42,493 bases of DNA from Zopfochytrium polystomum. Taxonomy: Eukaryota > Chytridiomycota > Chytridiomycetes > Chytridiales > Chytridiaceae. The DNA lies in NCBI GenBank assembly GCA_025765615.1, contig JAIVFJ010000429.1, forward strand, positions 1 through 42,493, written 5' to 3'. Of this stretch, positions 29,601 to 41,484 are shown in pieces (the first letter of the stretch is position 1; every line of letters begins with the position of its first letter). The position numbers and the translations under genes were made by a program. The notes beneath the pieces are model-generated. The model worked only from the letters and a program-made list of their open reading frames with translations, did no database searches and was not told the DNA's origin.

Positions 29601-31078
29601 CTTCTTAATCCAGGAGACTTCAGACTGCTTCAGAGGGACTTTGTTCACAGTAACTGCCGATTCTTCAATGGCCACAGCGTCAGGGACATCAGTTCCAGTT
29701 GGCTTATGACCTATGGTTGTGCGGAAATGGTCTTCGTAGTTGCCCATCTTCTGGGGGTCAAGCGCACACTGGCTCTTATCTGAACGCGCCTTCTGACACT
29801 TGATGGGCTTGGCCTCCCCAGCAAAGTCATACACAGCAGAGTCCTGAACAGCGGAATATACACGCTTCCTGTACCGCTTGATGGCAATCTTCACAATCTT
29901 ATTCCACTGACGGAACTGAGTCCAGGCCATCTTCTGCCCCACAGGATCATCATCTGAGTGAGCCTCAGCAGCCCTTCGCGCCTCCACGCGACGGCGCTTT
30001 AGCTCCTCCAGGTGTTTCTCCCGGACCTCTGGTCCTCCAGATCCCCCCCAGAAGCGAACTTCCCAGCCACCGTAACAGCATTGTCCATGAGCCACTGCAC
30101 GACCAGGTCTGAAACAGCATCCACACAAGCCAAGCGCCGCTCAAAAGTCCAGAGCTCTCCAGCCTCAGCAGCGGCTTCCACTTCTTTCCAAACTGAATGG
30201 ATCTGGGCTCTGATGGGTTTCCTGGTCTTCTCAAGGCAGTTAGCATACATGGTCTGTCTCATCATGAGTCTCCGAACATTCAGGCGCTCAAACGGGGCTT
30301 GGTAGTCAGATCCCCATTGAAGGTGAAAGTCAACAGCCTGTGATCTGAGAATCCAACATACTCAGAAGGGTCATCATGGACAACCAGGTTCTGAACAAAG
30401 GGGAGAGCATGCTGGTTGACAACAGAAGATCGATGACCCCCCGTCCACGAGGTCCACCAGCCCGTCCCTCTGTCAATGTGGTCCACTGGCTACAGGACTG
30501 GCTGCGACCTCCTTCCCAGTCAGAAGTGCGGCATCCATATTCACGCATCCAGATGTTGAAGTCTCCAATAATCAAAAAGGTTGCTGCAGGCAGGAGGATG
30601 CTAACTTGACTAACTTGATCTTGAAATTCCTGCAGTGACTCCAGAGGTGCGCTCAGCGCAAAATACGTCAATCCAACAATCAGTTCTGACATCTTCACAA
30701 TGATCCATTCTCCCTTGGGGGACCTGTGCAGGGTCTGCACCACAGGTGGGCCTCACTGTCCAGATCCCTGCTCACCACAACAGCCACTCCCTTCTTCGCC
30801 CTTGTTCCAACATTCCGCCCAGGTTGATAAGGAGGGGGCACCCCCCCTTGCCTCAGCAACAACACCCCGAACTGCCACTCATACTGTAAGAACTCCACAT
30901 TCCAATATCTGAAAACAACTATAGTCTACTTGAAAATCTGAAAAAATTTCCTGAACTTGATCTGAATGTCCAGCTAAGGATCCATGGGCATTCAAAATCC
31001 AAATCTCATTGACTTGCTCATGTTTCCATGGCATTGGCATCGCCTGCACGCACAGCAGTGGGTTCAGTCTCAGTTTCC
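29601..31078 (-). pseudogene. LINE copy 4: ORF2 endonuclease region fragment (minus)
   Basis: On minus it begins near the ORF1/ORF2 border (GAAACTGAGACTGAACC, then the ATG of ORF2) and runs through the endonuclease (GDFNIWMREYG, SDHRLLTF) to SEVSWIKK. There it switches in frame to Copia reverse transcriptase. Several indels and a deletion in the endonuclease break the frame. The right edge abuts a Copia-type LTR at 31,079. Confidence 0.85.
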
Positions 31079-31354
31079 TGTTAGATTTTGGGTTTTTGCA
31101 GTAAGCAGCGTGCAGGAGCAACACCTCACACTGTGGTGCATGGGAGCACCAACCCTGTGATGAGGATTTGGTGCATTTTTTGTCACCTGGTCTTTGTATA
31201 ATTTGTATAAAGCCAAAACAGCATACATTGTACGACAGTCTCCCATCTCAGCTTCACCATCACAAGAGAGTAGTCCACCAGAGTAGTTCCACCCACCATC
31301 CACAAACAGCAGGCAGTCATTTCTTTCATACAAAATTGTGACCCATCCCAATCA
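31079..31354 (+). mobile_element. Copia-type LTR, divergent subfamily (plus)
   Basis: It starts TGTTAGATTTTGGG and ends CCCAATCA (TG...CA, 276 bp). It contains AAGCAGCGTGCAGGAGCA, a TTTGTATAAAGCC TATA box and the TTTCATACAAAATTGTGACC end shared with the other LTRs, but its middle differs. After the end comes TTGGAAGTAAGAG, which could be a primer-binding start. Its left neighbour is LINE sequence. Confidence 0.75.
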
Positions 31355-32186
31355 TTGGAAGTAAGAGATCAGTGGAGAATAAGGAGAACGAGCGGGGGGC
31401 GTGCAGAAACGCAAACAAACAGTGCCACTCACCACACCACCACATCACCAGCATCACTACCTGCAGAACCAACACCTTCAATTTTTGTCCCTCACGCCTC
31501 CACTTGCCGCCACCGACCACTTTTAAGCAGTGGAGAAGACGTTTTGACAGTCGTTTATCGTAGCAAGAAGCGTCGTTTGACGAGTGTAGAGTCAATCATT
31601 CACAGCATCAGGCAAATTGGTAAAGTGCAAAAAAAATCGACTGAAACCCGGCTTCCAAGTCTGCCAACTTCCTTCAATTGCGTTGGGAATCGCTTAACAC
31701 CACAGGAAAGAGTTACTTCCACTCTATCTACCCACCAAATATCGTGATCCTCGACTGGTTCCTTGCAGAATAACAGCTGTCCGCGTTTTACTGTTCAATT
31801 AGCACTCAACTCGTCGAAATTGCTGTATTGGAGCTTCCCACCAACACAACTCAGCCAAAACCGGACCAAATCGCCTCAATCCAATTTTCCTGCATTGCTC
31901 AGCGCCCAATCTTCGTGATTCCACTCGGTGATCAATCAGATACATCTACTTTCATTGCAGAATATTGAATTACGACGAGCTGCAACCATATTTTGCGGTA
32001 TCCAGTTGTGCCACTGCTCATTTTTCGCTTCAAACCCCGTGACAAGTCTGTTTTTCTCGTCCCCAACTCGCTCGCTACACACGTGTGCAAACTTGGCTAC
32101 ATCACCTATCCACCTATCCACACCATACCTTGACCATCAAGTGTCGTGTCACGCTTGTTGAGTGTCGACTTGAAGACTGCTACTAT
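31355..32186. other. Putative leader or internal region after the divergent LTR
   Basis: CAAC/CACC-rich sequence with short plus frames (for example 31,355-31,747) but no recognisable gag or pol motif. It is probably the degraded 5' internal part of the element whose LTR lies at 31,079. Confidence 0.35.
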
Positions 32187-32745
32187 TGTTTTATCTTGTA
32201 GGGACTTTGGAGTAATTAGTTTATAACAGCCTCAGATATCCAACGCACAAAAGTAAGCAAGGATGAAATGCACAGGTGATCCTTCCACCCGATGCTGGTC
32301 TGGGCTCCCCCCAGTACCCTATGAGGTGAGGCAACCACTCCCCCATACACAGCTTGCCCTCAACACTACCCCCTGCGTCTCGCCTGGGCACATCAGGAGA
32401 ATAACTGTCTTCTGGTTGGCGCTCCTCATGGAATGGGCTCCCTGCTCAGGACTCCACCTACGAGCTAGGGCTTCGGTTGTCGTGGGCCTTCAGTTGCTTC
32501 ACATTGCCGGTCTACCCCCTGATCCGGTCTCCCTCAGTCACGCCTATCGTGCTCCCAATAAGGCCCACTGAAGATGACGTTAATTGCAGTAGCACGGAAT
32601 CCAACCCATCATGCCGTCACCTCCAACACCAGAGCTGTACATCGTTATCTGATTCACTTTCGCTGTGCTTACCTGAGGGGTGACACTTTTTTACCAATTC
32701 CCACCGGGGCCACTGGTGTTATTCTGGCTCAGGTAGCTGTTCAAT
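32187..32745 (-). repeat. Dispersed segment S, copy 2
   Basis: It starts ATTGTTTTATCTTGTAGG like 18,782 and continues without a break into Copia sequence on minus at 32,746 (REANVHIEQLPEPE, then a stop). This copy shows that S is naturally next to Copia pol at this side. Confidence 0.7.
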
Positions 32746-34690
32746 GTGTACGTTTGCTTCGCGCAGGAGGGCCTTGATGTTGGTGTTGGTTTCCAGAAGT
32801 TCGTCAGCTGAGAGTAAGGGTGTGGTGATGCTGTAGTTCTGAACTGTCATCATCAGCATCTGATTTGTTGAGTTTGGAAAGCTGTCTTCGGCGATAGTGA
32901 GGTCGTTGAGGGCGATGTGTGATAACGCGACCAGTGTTGATGTCGATGAGCCGGGGCCATGGATCGCCTATATTTGCCAATGTATATTGCTGGTGTGCTC
33001 ATTCTGCCAGGTTTCTTGTACTCGTGTTGTGCTGCCGCATTCATTGGCTGTCACATGGTAGAGGCAACCAGCACCAAAAACCCTAAAGTGGCTGATGCAG
33101 GGAGGAAAGCCAAGTAGCATTTCAACTGGTGAAAGCAAACCACAACTGAGAACTGGCAGTGTGTTGATGATGTCCACGGCATGTCGAATAGCATAACCCC
33201 ACCAAGACCAAGGTGAACCAGCATGCTGAAGGAGTGAACGAGTTACATCCATGACTGTCCTAACTGCACGTTCTGCTTTGCCGTTGAGCTCTGGTGTGTG
33301 TAGTGGACTGACTTCAACCCGTATCCCACAAGAGGCACAGAAGCGTTCAAAGGCAGTTGACTTAAGTTCCCCCATCAAACCTAACTGACTTAACCTGAAC
33401 GTCTCGCACAGTCTGGAGTTGCTGAATGATTTTGATGGCTTCTGGTAAAGCATCAGACTTCTGTCGTAGGTTGGTTGACCAGATATAATTGCTGACATAG
33501 TCAATGGCAATGAGGGCAAATCCGTACTGCCCCCTGAACTTGGGTTTGACCTCCACAAGGTCAAACGCCAAGTGTTCCCCAGGTAGCTTGTCCGGAGGAC
33601 CTTTGTGGGGAATAGAGGCACGTGTCTGCTTTGCAATAATACAGGCCTTACACTCGTCCTCAAGCAGTTCTAAGTCTATGTCTGGAAAGTCAGCACAGGT
33701 TCGTCATTCCTTCATGGAGCGAAGTCGAGCATAGGGAATGTGTCCTAGACGTTGGTGCAGTCGGTGAGTGTCTGGTTTTTGCTGTTGAGAAATGCTGCAC
33801 GAATGCTGTGTGTGTCTGCAGGTTCTGCTGACGTGAAAAAGCTGTAATATCTGCTGGCGCAATGGGCGAGAAATTGAGTGCTGTAATTGAAGGTTGGGTT
33901 TGCTGCAGTTGGGAACCACTGGAGCCTGTGCCGAAGGATCATTTGAAGAACTGCTGGGTCACCTTCTTCATGACTGCTGCGGTGAACAACACCTGGTTGG
34001 AGGTCTCGTGCCAAGTGATAGTAACCGCATAGCTGGAGGTCCCTGTCGGCAATAAGGTTGACTGGGCATTCTGGAGCAAACTGTGCGCCTCAATAATGAG
34101 AGTGATGTTGTTTGCAAGAGGAATTTGTGCAACGCCTGAGCCCTCGCAGTTGAGAACTGGGCCTTCCTTTGCGATGTGCATGCTGGATTTTTGGTTGTTG
34201 AAGGTTGATGGGATAAAGAAGGAGAAATCACGAAGAGTAGTAACATTGCAACCGTTATCAATAAGGAGATGAAAGGAAAGTAACAGGAGGTGGAATGTGG
34301 ACTGCAAATGCCCGGATCACTCCCAGGCCATCCAAAAATCCTGTTGGTGGTTGTCGTCACTTTGGCCGCCAAGCTGTGAGTTGTAAGTCTCTCCCATAAC
34401 TGCTGTTCGTTTGCAAACTGGACTCTGTTGTTCATCCCAATCACTGTCTGCTGGTGCGCTGTATGTTAGGAGTGCCGCTGGGATTGCTGAGGCATCTGCT
34501 CCTGCACGTTTGCAGCTGAAGGACATTCCCTTGCATAATGTCCACGACCACTGCAATTGTTGCAGGTGACATTTGCGGATGCCTGGCTCTGGTGTGGACG
34601 GAATGGTTGCTGTGGTCGCCATCCACTTTGCTGCAGTCGCCATCCGATCTGCTGGGGCCGCCAACTTCCTTGAGAGAGTGGAATGGACCC
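32746..34690 (-). pseudogene. Copia gag-protease-integrase region (minus), many frameshifts
   Basis: Read on minus from right to left. A gag zinc knuckle CNNCSGRGHYARECP (C-x2-C-x4-H-x4-C) lies at about 34,523-34,565. A retropepsin-like LLIDNGCNVTTL, where LLDSGA is usual, lies at about 34,240. The pre-integrase HRLHQRLGHIPYARL lies at about 33,730, and integrase core parts at about 33,370-33,570 (FALIAIDYVSNYIW, KSVRFDGG). The second half follows at about 32,980-33,370 (SPLHTPELNGKAERAVRTVM, DIINTLPV). Domains change frame several times. Order and motifs identify Copia. RT and RNase H are absent at this copy. Confidence 0.85.
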
Positions 34691-35130
34691 TCTGCCACAG
34701 CCACCAGATGATCCTGAAGAATATCAGAAACGATTGAAATGGTCACGGCTTCCAAAGAGCTGCAAGTTCTGTGCGCCTACTGCAAGGGTGGCCACGCAGA
34801 TGATACTGGAGAGAGATCAGCGCTTGCTTCGTCCTCTCACCCCACCAGATTCCAACCCCACCACGCAAGCTAGTGCACTGTCTGTACAACCTGCCCCAAG
34901 TCAGCCTGTTGCCAGCCTGCCTACACCACAAACTCAACCTGTGCCCCTGAGGAGGAGCACACGGTCAAAACCTTCTAAGTAAGAAGTACTCCCTTTGTCA
35001 CACCTGTGGGTGTGAGATTGAAAAAGAGGTACTGTGAGACTACACCGAGGTCCCAGTGATAAAGTCTAGCGATTTATTCGCAAAAACAAGCGTACCTGTC
35101 ATAAAACCGCAAGGATCGGGACCCCTGGTT
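34691..35130. other. Unassigned retroelement-like segment
   Basis: A plus frame at 34,683-34,982 ends in a basic PVPLRRSTRSKPSK motif, as in Pro-rich linkers of Copia polyproteins. It overlaps the minus gag start, so it is ambiguous. Up to 35,130 nothing else is seen. Confidence 0.3.
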
Positions 35131-35352
35131 TATTGGTGTAAGCAGTGTGCAGGAGCTTTGACCTGTTACTTCTCTGCAAGGATGACTTGCAGCATTTGCA
35201 AGTGATGGTCCTTGTAACAGATTTGTATAAAGACAAACACAAGACTGAGAGAAGCCAAGATCAACCTCCCACCACCACCACCTTCAGTTGTGTGCACCAC
35301 AGCAGCCCAACCCATCAATCAGCCAACATAGCGAATTCTTTCATACAAAACT

Positions 35353-36529
35353 TGATGAAATCCCACCCAGGACTGGAGGGACTTGGTGTGTGTGGGGATG
35401 AAGAGAGAGAGAGAGAGAGAGAGAGAACAGTGATGATGGAAAAGGGAGAGGAGTGAGAGGATGGAGAGAGGAGAGAGGAGTGAGTGGGCAGAGATGGAAG
35501 AGAGAGCAAAGGAGGAAGAGAGATTGGCTTGTTTTGCACTGGATTCTGTCAAAGCAGCAAGGAGGGGGTTGGATTCCTTGTTTGATCTCTGGGAGAGGTT
35601 GCTGCTTTTACACTCCTGCAGGTTGGAGCCATCAGAAAACAGAGGGAGCAGTGGGCTGCACAGAGCAGGCCACAGAAATGAGAACAGGCTGAGCACCAAC
35701 CCCCAGCCTGGGCTAAGTACCTATTCAGGGCTGAGTACCACCCAGTGCTGGGCATCACTCAGGGCTGAATACCAGCCAGGGCTGAGTACCAGCCTGGGCT
35801 GAGCACCACCCAGGGCTGAGTACCAGCCTGGGCTGTGCACCACCCTGGGCTAAGTACCAGCATGAGTACCACTTTGGGCTGAGCACTTTGTCTGGGCTGA
35901 GTACCACCAGGAACCAATTTACAGCTTGTTTGAGAAACAGTTGCTTGTAAATTGGTTTGGTTGTTTCCAAATCAGGAAGCTTGTTTGGGAAACAAGCTAA
36001 ACAAGCCGTTTTTCCTTGTTTTTAGAAATCCAATGATTGGTGCAATCTCTGGTGAGCTCAGTTTTATCTCACTTTTAGAAATGCAGTGATTGGTGCAATC
36101 CCTGATTCCTAAATGCCTATTGCATTGCTCAGATTGCACAGCACAGCAGGAAAGCTGGAATTCCAGACCAGGAAGGGAATTCCGGTGCAGAGAGCGGAAT
36201 TCCGATGCAGAGTGCGGAATTCCGGAGCATTGGGCAGTGGTACACTGCTTCTCCATGCTTGCTGTGCTGTGTTACATGTGCAGAGTGTGTAGTTTGAGCG
36301 TTTTTGTGCATGTTCTAATTGCATTGTTCCTACCAGTAGGATGAACAAAGCTAGAACAACAGCCGCCTTTGCCTATCTCTTTTTATTGAGAACAGATTAG
36401 CCCTTCCGAGCGCCCCATTCAAGTATTGAATCTACTGAGAGCCCTTCAAACACCCCATCCAATGTGATTGGATGGAGTTCTCAAAGGGATCATCAGTAAC
36501 GGGCAGTGTACCCCGTGGGTCGAATCTCA
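35353..36529 (+). mobile_element. Element R, complete copy (about 1.18 kb)
   Basis: It begins TGATGAAATCCCACCCAGG and ends GGGTCGAATCTCA. It is flanked by ACAAAACT at 35,345-35,352 and 36,530-36,537 (8-bp duplication). The ends are imperfect inverted repeats (TGATGAAATCCCACCC against TGAGATTCGACCCAC). Inside are a GA microsatellite (about 35,405-35,425), a 17-bp minisatellite (about 35,700-35,905), a TTGGTTTGGTTGTTTCC region and GGAATTCCG repeats (about 36,178-36,228). No coding sequence. The 8-bp duplication with short inverted ends would fit a non-autonomous hAT-like element; other classes are possible. Confidence 0.75.
35700..35905 (+). repeat. 17-bp minisatellite inside element R
   Basis: About 11-12 tandem units of a 17-mer close to GGGCTGAGTACCAGCCT, varying mainly at GAGTACC/GAGCACC/TAAGTACC. 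The same array is in the copies at 27,555-27,770 and, reversed, 39,783-39,910. Confidence 0.85.
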
Positions 36530-36554
36530 ACAAAACTGTTACCCATCCCAATCA

Positions 36555-37120
36555 CTTCCTCCTTGGTTTCAACAAGATCCAATCAGTAGAAGGGGTTGTA
36601 CACTTTCAGATCTGCCAACTTCGTGGAGCAATCACAGGTGCTACAGACATTGTACAGCAATTTTGGTACTACCATTGAAAAGCTCTTGATCTCCTCTTTT
36701 CAACAAACCCACCTGATCTTGGATCAGACGCTCCTACGTCGTATCCACTGCCTCCAAATTTGTCGCCCACTCTTTCAACTTCAACCACCATTTTCTCGCC
36801 TTCCAGACCTCCCCAGCTGATCCCAAGCTATCATTGGAAAGGCCTGCTTCTGGACTACACGAATGTCACCAGTGGCATTCTAAAATCGCTCTCCTTTGTG
36901 ATAAGCGACGCCTTTTTCTATTCAGGGTCACCAGATTTCCTCCAACCCTCACCATTAATTTTTGATTTTTGTCCCCAATTGGAAACAACGACCTCCCCAC
37001 TACCTGACACACACCAAGCTAACAAACCAACTTTTCATCTGCTGCAATACCACCTCACAACACACCCTAAATCCAACAAAATCCCTTCAAACTTGGCACA
37101 CAATTGTCACGAGAAACAAC
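36555..37120 (+). mobile_element. Copia leader (plus)
   Basis: It follows the LTR end CCCAATCA with CTTCCTCCTTGGTTTCAACA. The first ~150 bp match the minus-strand leader at 17,930-18,103. The remainder is pyrimidine-rich and runs to a candidate gag start. Confidence 0.55.
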
Positions 37121-37189
37121 ATGACTACTGACTCAACCAAGTATGTTGCCAAGCCCTTCAGCGTCTTGGAGGACATGGCCACCTTTTGA
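37121..37189 (+). pseudogene. Possible truncated Copia gag start
   Basis: ATG 37,121 gives MTTDSTKYVAKPFSVLEDMA and stops after 22 residues. The position after an LTR and leader, and the MTTDSTKYV-type opening, would fit a gag N-terminus that is now broken. Confidence 0.3.
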
Positions 37190-38879
37190 GATCAGAGTGA
37201 TTTCAACCACACTGAAACTCTCACAATCAAACGTATTAGTGATTGGGATGACCAATAGTTGTGCAAGTGCCAACTCTCACAACCATGGCAACCTTGTGCA
37301 ATTTCCTCATGACTTTGGACTCTTTACATCAAGCCTCTCTTTATCTTTGCTCACATACTTCAGCCAACGACAATTTGCTGTCCATTCATTGATTGAACCA
37401 GGATTGGTTGAGTAGTTTAACCATCCTCTTACCGTTTTGCCAGTGCAACATCAAACATCATCTTCCACTTAGGTGGGAGGATGCTAGGGATAAGTGAAAG
37501 ATGATCATCAGCACTATATTGCCAAATTAGATGGAGGATGCTTGGAATAAGTGAACGATGATCATCAGCACAGAGTTGCAAAGCGATCTCAGCATGGATT
37601 GGCACCAACTTGGCATGGTCTTCTTGGTGCTGGGCTGCTGGCTTGGGAAAGCACTCTATCCATTTTAGCCAAATGAATCTGGACTTAGGAGTCAAACTAT
37701 GGAATACACTATTATTGCTGGGCTTACTCTGGCTAGGGACCTTAACTCACACATATTGACTTCAGCTTTTATACACAGACATACTAACACTACACCAGGT
37801 CCTATATCGCAGGGAATTCCACAGCCATAACTGAGTCCTCACCTCAATTGCATCACTCTGATGAATTATCCTAACCAACTTCTGTGACAAAACACAATGT
37901 TCCTTGAAATAACTTTGGCTCATTCCAAGGAGTATCACATTTATCTTTATTGGACACTCAACACTAACACTTTTTCAGAGCAAACTATAAACAAGCTCAA
38001 CCTTGCAAGATTACTGAAGTTCCACTCTCATCTAAGATTCTTCCTTTGCAGAACCAAATCTAACTGACTCTAGATTTCAAATTCCTCTTAATAGAATCAC
38101 TCCAGAACAGCTATGTTCTTTGAATGCCTCATTCATCCAGCATAACCAGGATCTCGAAGCTTCAGAGATTGCCCTCAACTTTTGTAATCTGACCAGAAAC
38201 TTTGTTTTTTTGGCTTGGATGTTAGACTTGACAATAACATTATGCTGATTCTTTAATGAGGCAGAGTAGAAAACATAAGGCTAAGTCTTTGTTCCCTTTG
38301 CTTGCATTAACACTCTTCTACCAGCATTAACCACCACAACATCAGTTGGAGACTAAAGGCAATTCATCATCAAGCAATCAGGCTCTGTGGAAACATCTGG
38401 ATATACTAACTCCACTAATGCTTACTTCCTTCCACTAACTTCATCTCTATCTTTATTCTCCACTCTAGACCAACAAAAACAAAAATCAACCACCTCATAG
38501 TCAAACAGTCACAATTACCACATCGTCAAAATATTCATATGCAGCAGTCTCAGCAAAATTCAGGAAAACCTTCAAATTCATTCCTGCAGATCAGCTTCAG
38601 AAACAGCACCAACTTCACCACTTTGCTCCATTCAGTCACCAGTCGCCTTGAACTATCTTTGAGACTTAATTTTGCAAGTTGAACGAGTTGAATTGGAATT
38701 GCTTTCAGTTTTCCGCAGTCTCACAAAGTCAGACAAAGCATCAACCATTCCCCACAGCAGAGTCACTCCAGAAAACAACAACTCCTCCATTCGGTCAGCA
38801 TTCAACTTCAGCAATAAGAATTGGAAGAAGTTAAAATGGAATTGGTAAAGAGTATCAACCACATGGTAATCCACAGAGA
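37190..38879. other. AT-rich region without recognisable genes
   Basis: About 1.7 kb with no protein frame of note. A 57-bp tandem duplication occurs at 37,476-37,590 (GGAGGATGCT at 37,476 and 37,533). It is probably degraded retroelement interior, but no motif proves it. Confidence 0.4.
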
Positions 38880-39265
38880 AAGTGATGACGGCACGATGGG
38901 TTGGATTCCCTGCTACTGCAATTAACGTCACCTCCAGTGGGCCTTACTGGGAGCACTATAGGCATGACTGAGGAAGGCTGGACCAATGTGGCAGACTGGC
39001 AATGTAAATCAACCGAAGGCCCACACACCGAAGTCCCAGCTTGTAGGCAAGTGTGGCCTGGACCTGTGTCAGAGGAGGTGGAGTCCTGAGCAGGGAGCCC
39101 ATTCTGCAAGGAGCACCAACCAGGAGACAGTTATTCCCCTGATGTGCCCGGGCGAGACGCGGGGAAAGCGTTGAGGGCAAGCTGTGCATGGGGGAGTGGT
39201 TGCCTTGCCTCATATGGTACTGGGGGGAGCTCAGACCAGCATCGTGCAGAAGGCTCACCTGTGCA
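38880..39265 (+). repeat. Dispersed segment S, copy 3 (inverted)
   Basis: The reverse complement of the middle of S (CACCTCCAGTGGGCCTTA, then the CCCAGCTTGTAGGCAAGTGTGG and GGAGACAGTTATTCCCC blocks). It is truncated at both ends relative to 18,782-19,374. Confidence 0.7.
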
Positions 39266-39779
39266 GAGTTTTCACTTGTGCTTTCTTTTGTGTGCAGGGT
39301 ATCTTAGAAAATCTGAACTAATTTTCCCTAAAGTTTCTTAAGTTAAAACCATCGCAAGTAGATCCTATTTCTCTACAACCACAAAACAAACATAACACTT
39401 TAAAATTTGGAATCCACCACAAACTTCTTACCTTCAGGCAAAATTCCATCAGAACCACATCAGCTGTCGCCACCATCTGACAACTTTGCAAAGTGTACAC
39501 ATTCAGGCTCCCTGTGATTGACAAGCACACCCTGCGCAGACCCTTGTATATGTGCAGACAGCCTTTGAAGTTATTGAACGTCCCACCGGTGTCAACATAG
39601 TCTGGAACAAATGGGTCTACAGGTCAAACTTTGTGAAGACACCAGCATTGAGTGCTTCTATGGCTCATGGCTAAGGGCCCCACTTAGTGTCTTTGCATTT
39701 ATATTCAGAATACTCACTCACCTCTTGTCCAAATCAATAGTCCCTGTTAACTCACTGAATGGCTGCCTGAATCAACTGG
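39266..39779. other. Unassigned sequence between S and R fragments
   Basis: No gene and no repeat match was noticed within the window. Confidence 0.35.
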
Positions 39780-40245
39780 CTGGCTGGTACTTAGCCCTGG
39801 GTGGTGCTCAGCCCAGGATGGTACTCATCCCTGGTTGGTACTCAGCCCTGGGTGATGCCCGCCCTGGGTGGTACTCAGCCCTGAATGGGTACTTAGCCCA
39901 GGCTGGGGGTTGGTGCTCAGCCTGTTCTCATTTCTGTGGCCTGCTCTGTGCAGCCCACTGCTCCCTCTGTTTTCTGATGGCTCCAACCTGCAGGAGTGTA
40001 AAAGCAGCAACCTCTCCCAGAGATCAAACAAGGAATCCAACCCCCTCCTTGCTGCTTTGACAGAATCCAGTGCAAAACAAGCCAATCTCTCTTCCTCCAT
40101 TTGCTCTCTCTTCCATCTCTGCCCACTCACTCCTCTCTCCTCTCTCCATCCTCTCACTCCTTTCCCTCTTCCATCATCACTGCTCTCTCTTTCTCTCTTC
40201 ATCCCCACACACCAAGTCGCTCCAGTCCTGGGTGGGAATTCATCA
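39780..40245 (-). mobile_element. Element R fragment with minisatellite (minus)
   Basis: On minus it starts TGATGAATTCCCACCCAGG at 40,245 and runs through the GA-rich block and into the 17-bp minisatellite, where it is cut off at about 39,780. Confidence 0.8.
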
Positions 40246-40269
40246 ATTACCACAACACTGAGTGCTTGA

Positions 40270-41170
40270 GTAGAACAGCCACCCAAATCAAACAGTTGTC
40301 AGGAAAGTACGATCTTCTGGAAGACCACTGCATCCTTCTTTGTCAATTGACTGACGCATCATCCACACCGCAAGCTAAGTTAACAATATTTGTTTTGGTG
40401 ATTCTGGCAAAACTTCCTCTGCCATTGCCTTGCCTCTTGTTACAAACTCTGCAAAATGGGAGCAATCAAAAACTATCCTTTTTATGCAGCTGGAACATCA
40501 CCATAACGGAATCTTCTACATTAGAAAGCCAATATCAAGGAGGTACTTCAGGGCCACGCCAACTTATCAACAACCGCACTGCAGTAACTGCCCTTCCCTC
40601 TCACTCTTCAACCTCATACGATCAATGAAGTAGCTGCAGATCAGAGACTGTACCAGGCAATCCTTGGCAGCATCAACTACCGTGCAACACACACAACCAG
40701 ACCTTGCCCTGGCAGTCTCATATCTTTGTGCCTTCAGCAAGGATCCCAGCAAGCAACACATGAAGATCTTATTCAGTTCCTCAATTAATAATGGGAAATC
40801 ACAGCTTGGCTACTATGCTCTATTGGAGGAACAGCTATTAGTTGGACATCTGTTTGGAGCAGCACTGTCATGCTGTCACTGCAGGAAGCTGAATACGTAG
40901 CAGTGCCTGAACCAGGACGAGAACTTAAGGCACTATTCCAACTCTACTCAGCACTCAACTTCTGTCTCCAACTCCTCTTGACATCTACACTGACAACAGC
41001 AGTGTGATCAACCTCAGCTCAAATGATCTTTACATCAATCAGTCAAAGCATATCATGGTAAAGTATCATTATATTTGAGAACTCGTGGAACAAAAGGTAG
41101 TTTGGCTTGAATGGATTGCTGGAGAAGAACAGCCTGCGGACAATATGACGAAAGCTCTCTACAGCTGCTC
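40270..41170 (+). pseudogene. Copia pol 3' fragment (RT end and RNase H, plus), heavily decayed
   Basis: It matches the minus copy at 28,450-29,220 with many indels. Recognisable pieces are QLEHHHNGIFY, HTQPDLALAVSYLCAFSKDP, GKSQLGYYALL, LQEAEYVAVPEPGRELKALF and the C-terminal SKHIMVKYHY/ADNMTKAL motifs, scattered over frames. Non-functional. Confidence 0.8.
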
Positions 41171-41469
41171 TCAGTGAATATCATCTGAGTTGTATTGGCC
41201 TTTACTTCTTTTCTTACCTCTGAATCAGTTTTTCTTATCTGTGAAGCTGTTTTCTTCTTTGTTCTTTTTCATTACTTTGACTCATTTTCTTTTACCTCTG
41301 AACTTCAATATGTGCCCCCATCCATTTCTTGTTTGTGCAGTCTGTCCTTTCTGTTCTGCCATCTGATGGCCAGTCATACCTGTTTGTGATTCTTCTTTCT
41401 CTGGTGTACACTTTCCTCAAGTTGACTATGGCTTAAGGTTTTCCTCTGTGCCGGCTTTTGCTCCTGCCC

Positions 41470-41484
41470 ACAGCTTAGGGGGAG
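41470..41484 (+). promoter_or_regulatory. Polypurine tract of Copia (plus)
   Basis: CACAGCTTAGGGGGAG lies directly before the LTR start TGTTAG at 41,485, as in the minus copy at 28,127-28,141. Confidence 0.7.

Larger units (their letters stand above)
35131..36554 (+). mobile_element. Copia LTR (plus) split by element R
   Basis: The LTR body runs 35,131-35,352 (GTGTAAGCAGTGTGCAGG and onward to TTCTTTCATACAAAACT) and resumes at 36,538 (GTTACCCATCCCAATCA), ending at 36,554. Between these lies element R with a duplicated ACAAAACT. The first bases of the LTR (TGTTAG) are missing. The sequence after the end is the leader also seen on minus at 17,930-18,103. Confidence 0.8.

Noticed and set aside
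32853..34755. A second LINE in the minus-strand frames at 32.9-34.7 kb
   Set aside because: The zinc knuckle, retropepsin, pre-integrase and integrase motifs identify Copia gag-pol, not a LINE.
36500..36530. GGGTCGAATCTCA as a pol III B box (tRNA-derived SINE)
   Set aside because: No A box or tRNA-like fold is seen upstream, and the string is the terminus of element R with inverted-repeat character.
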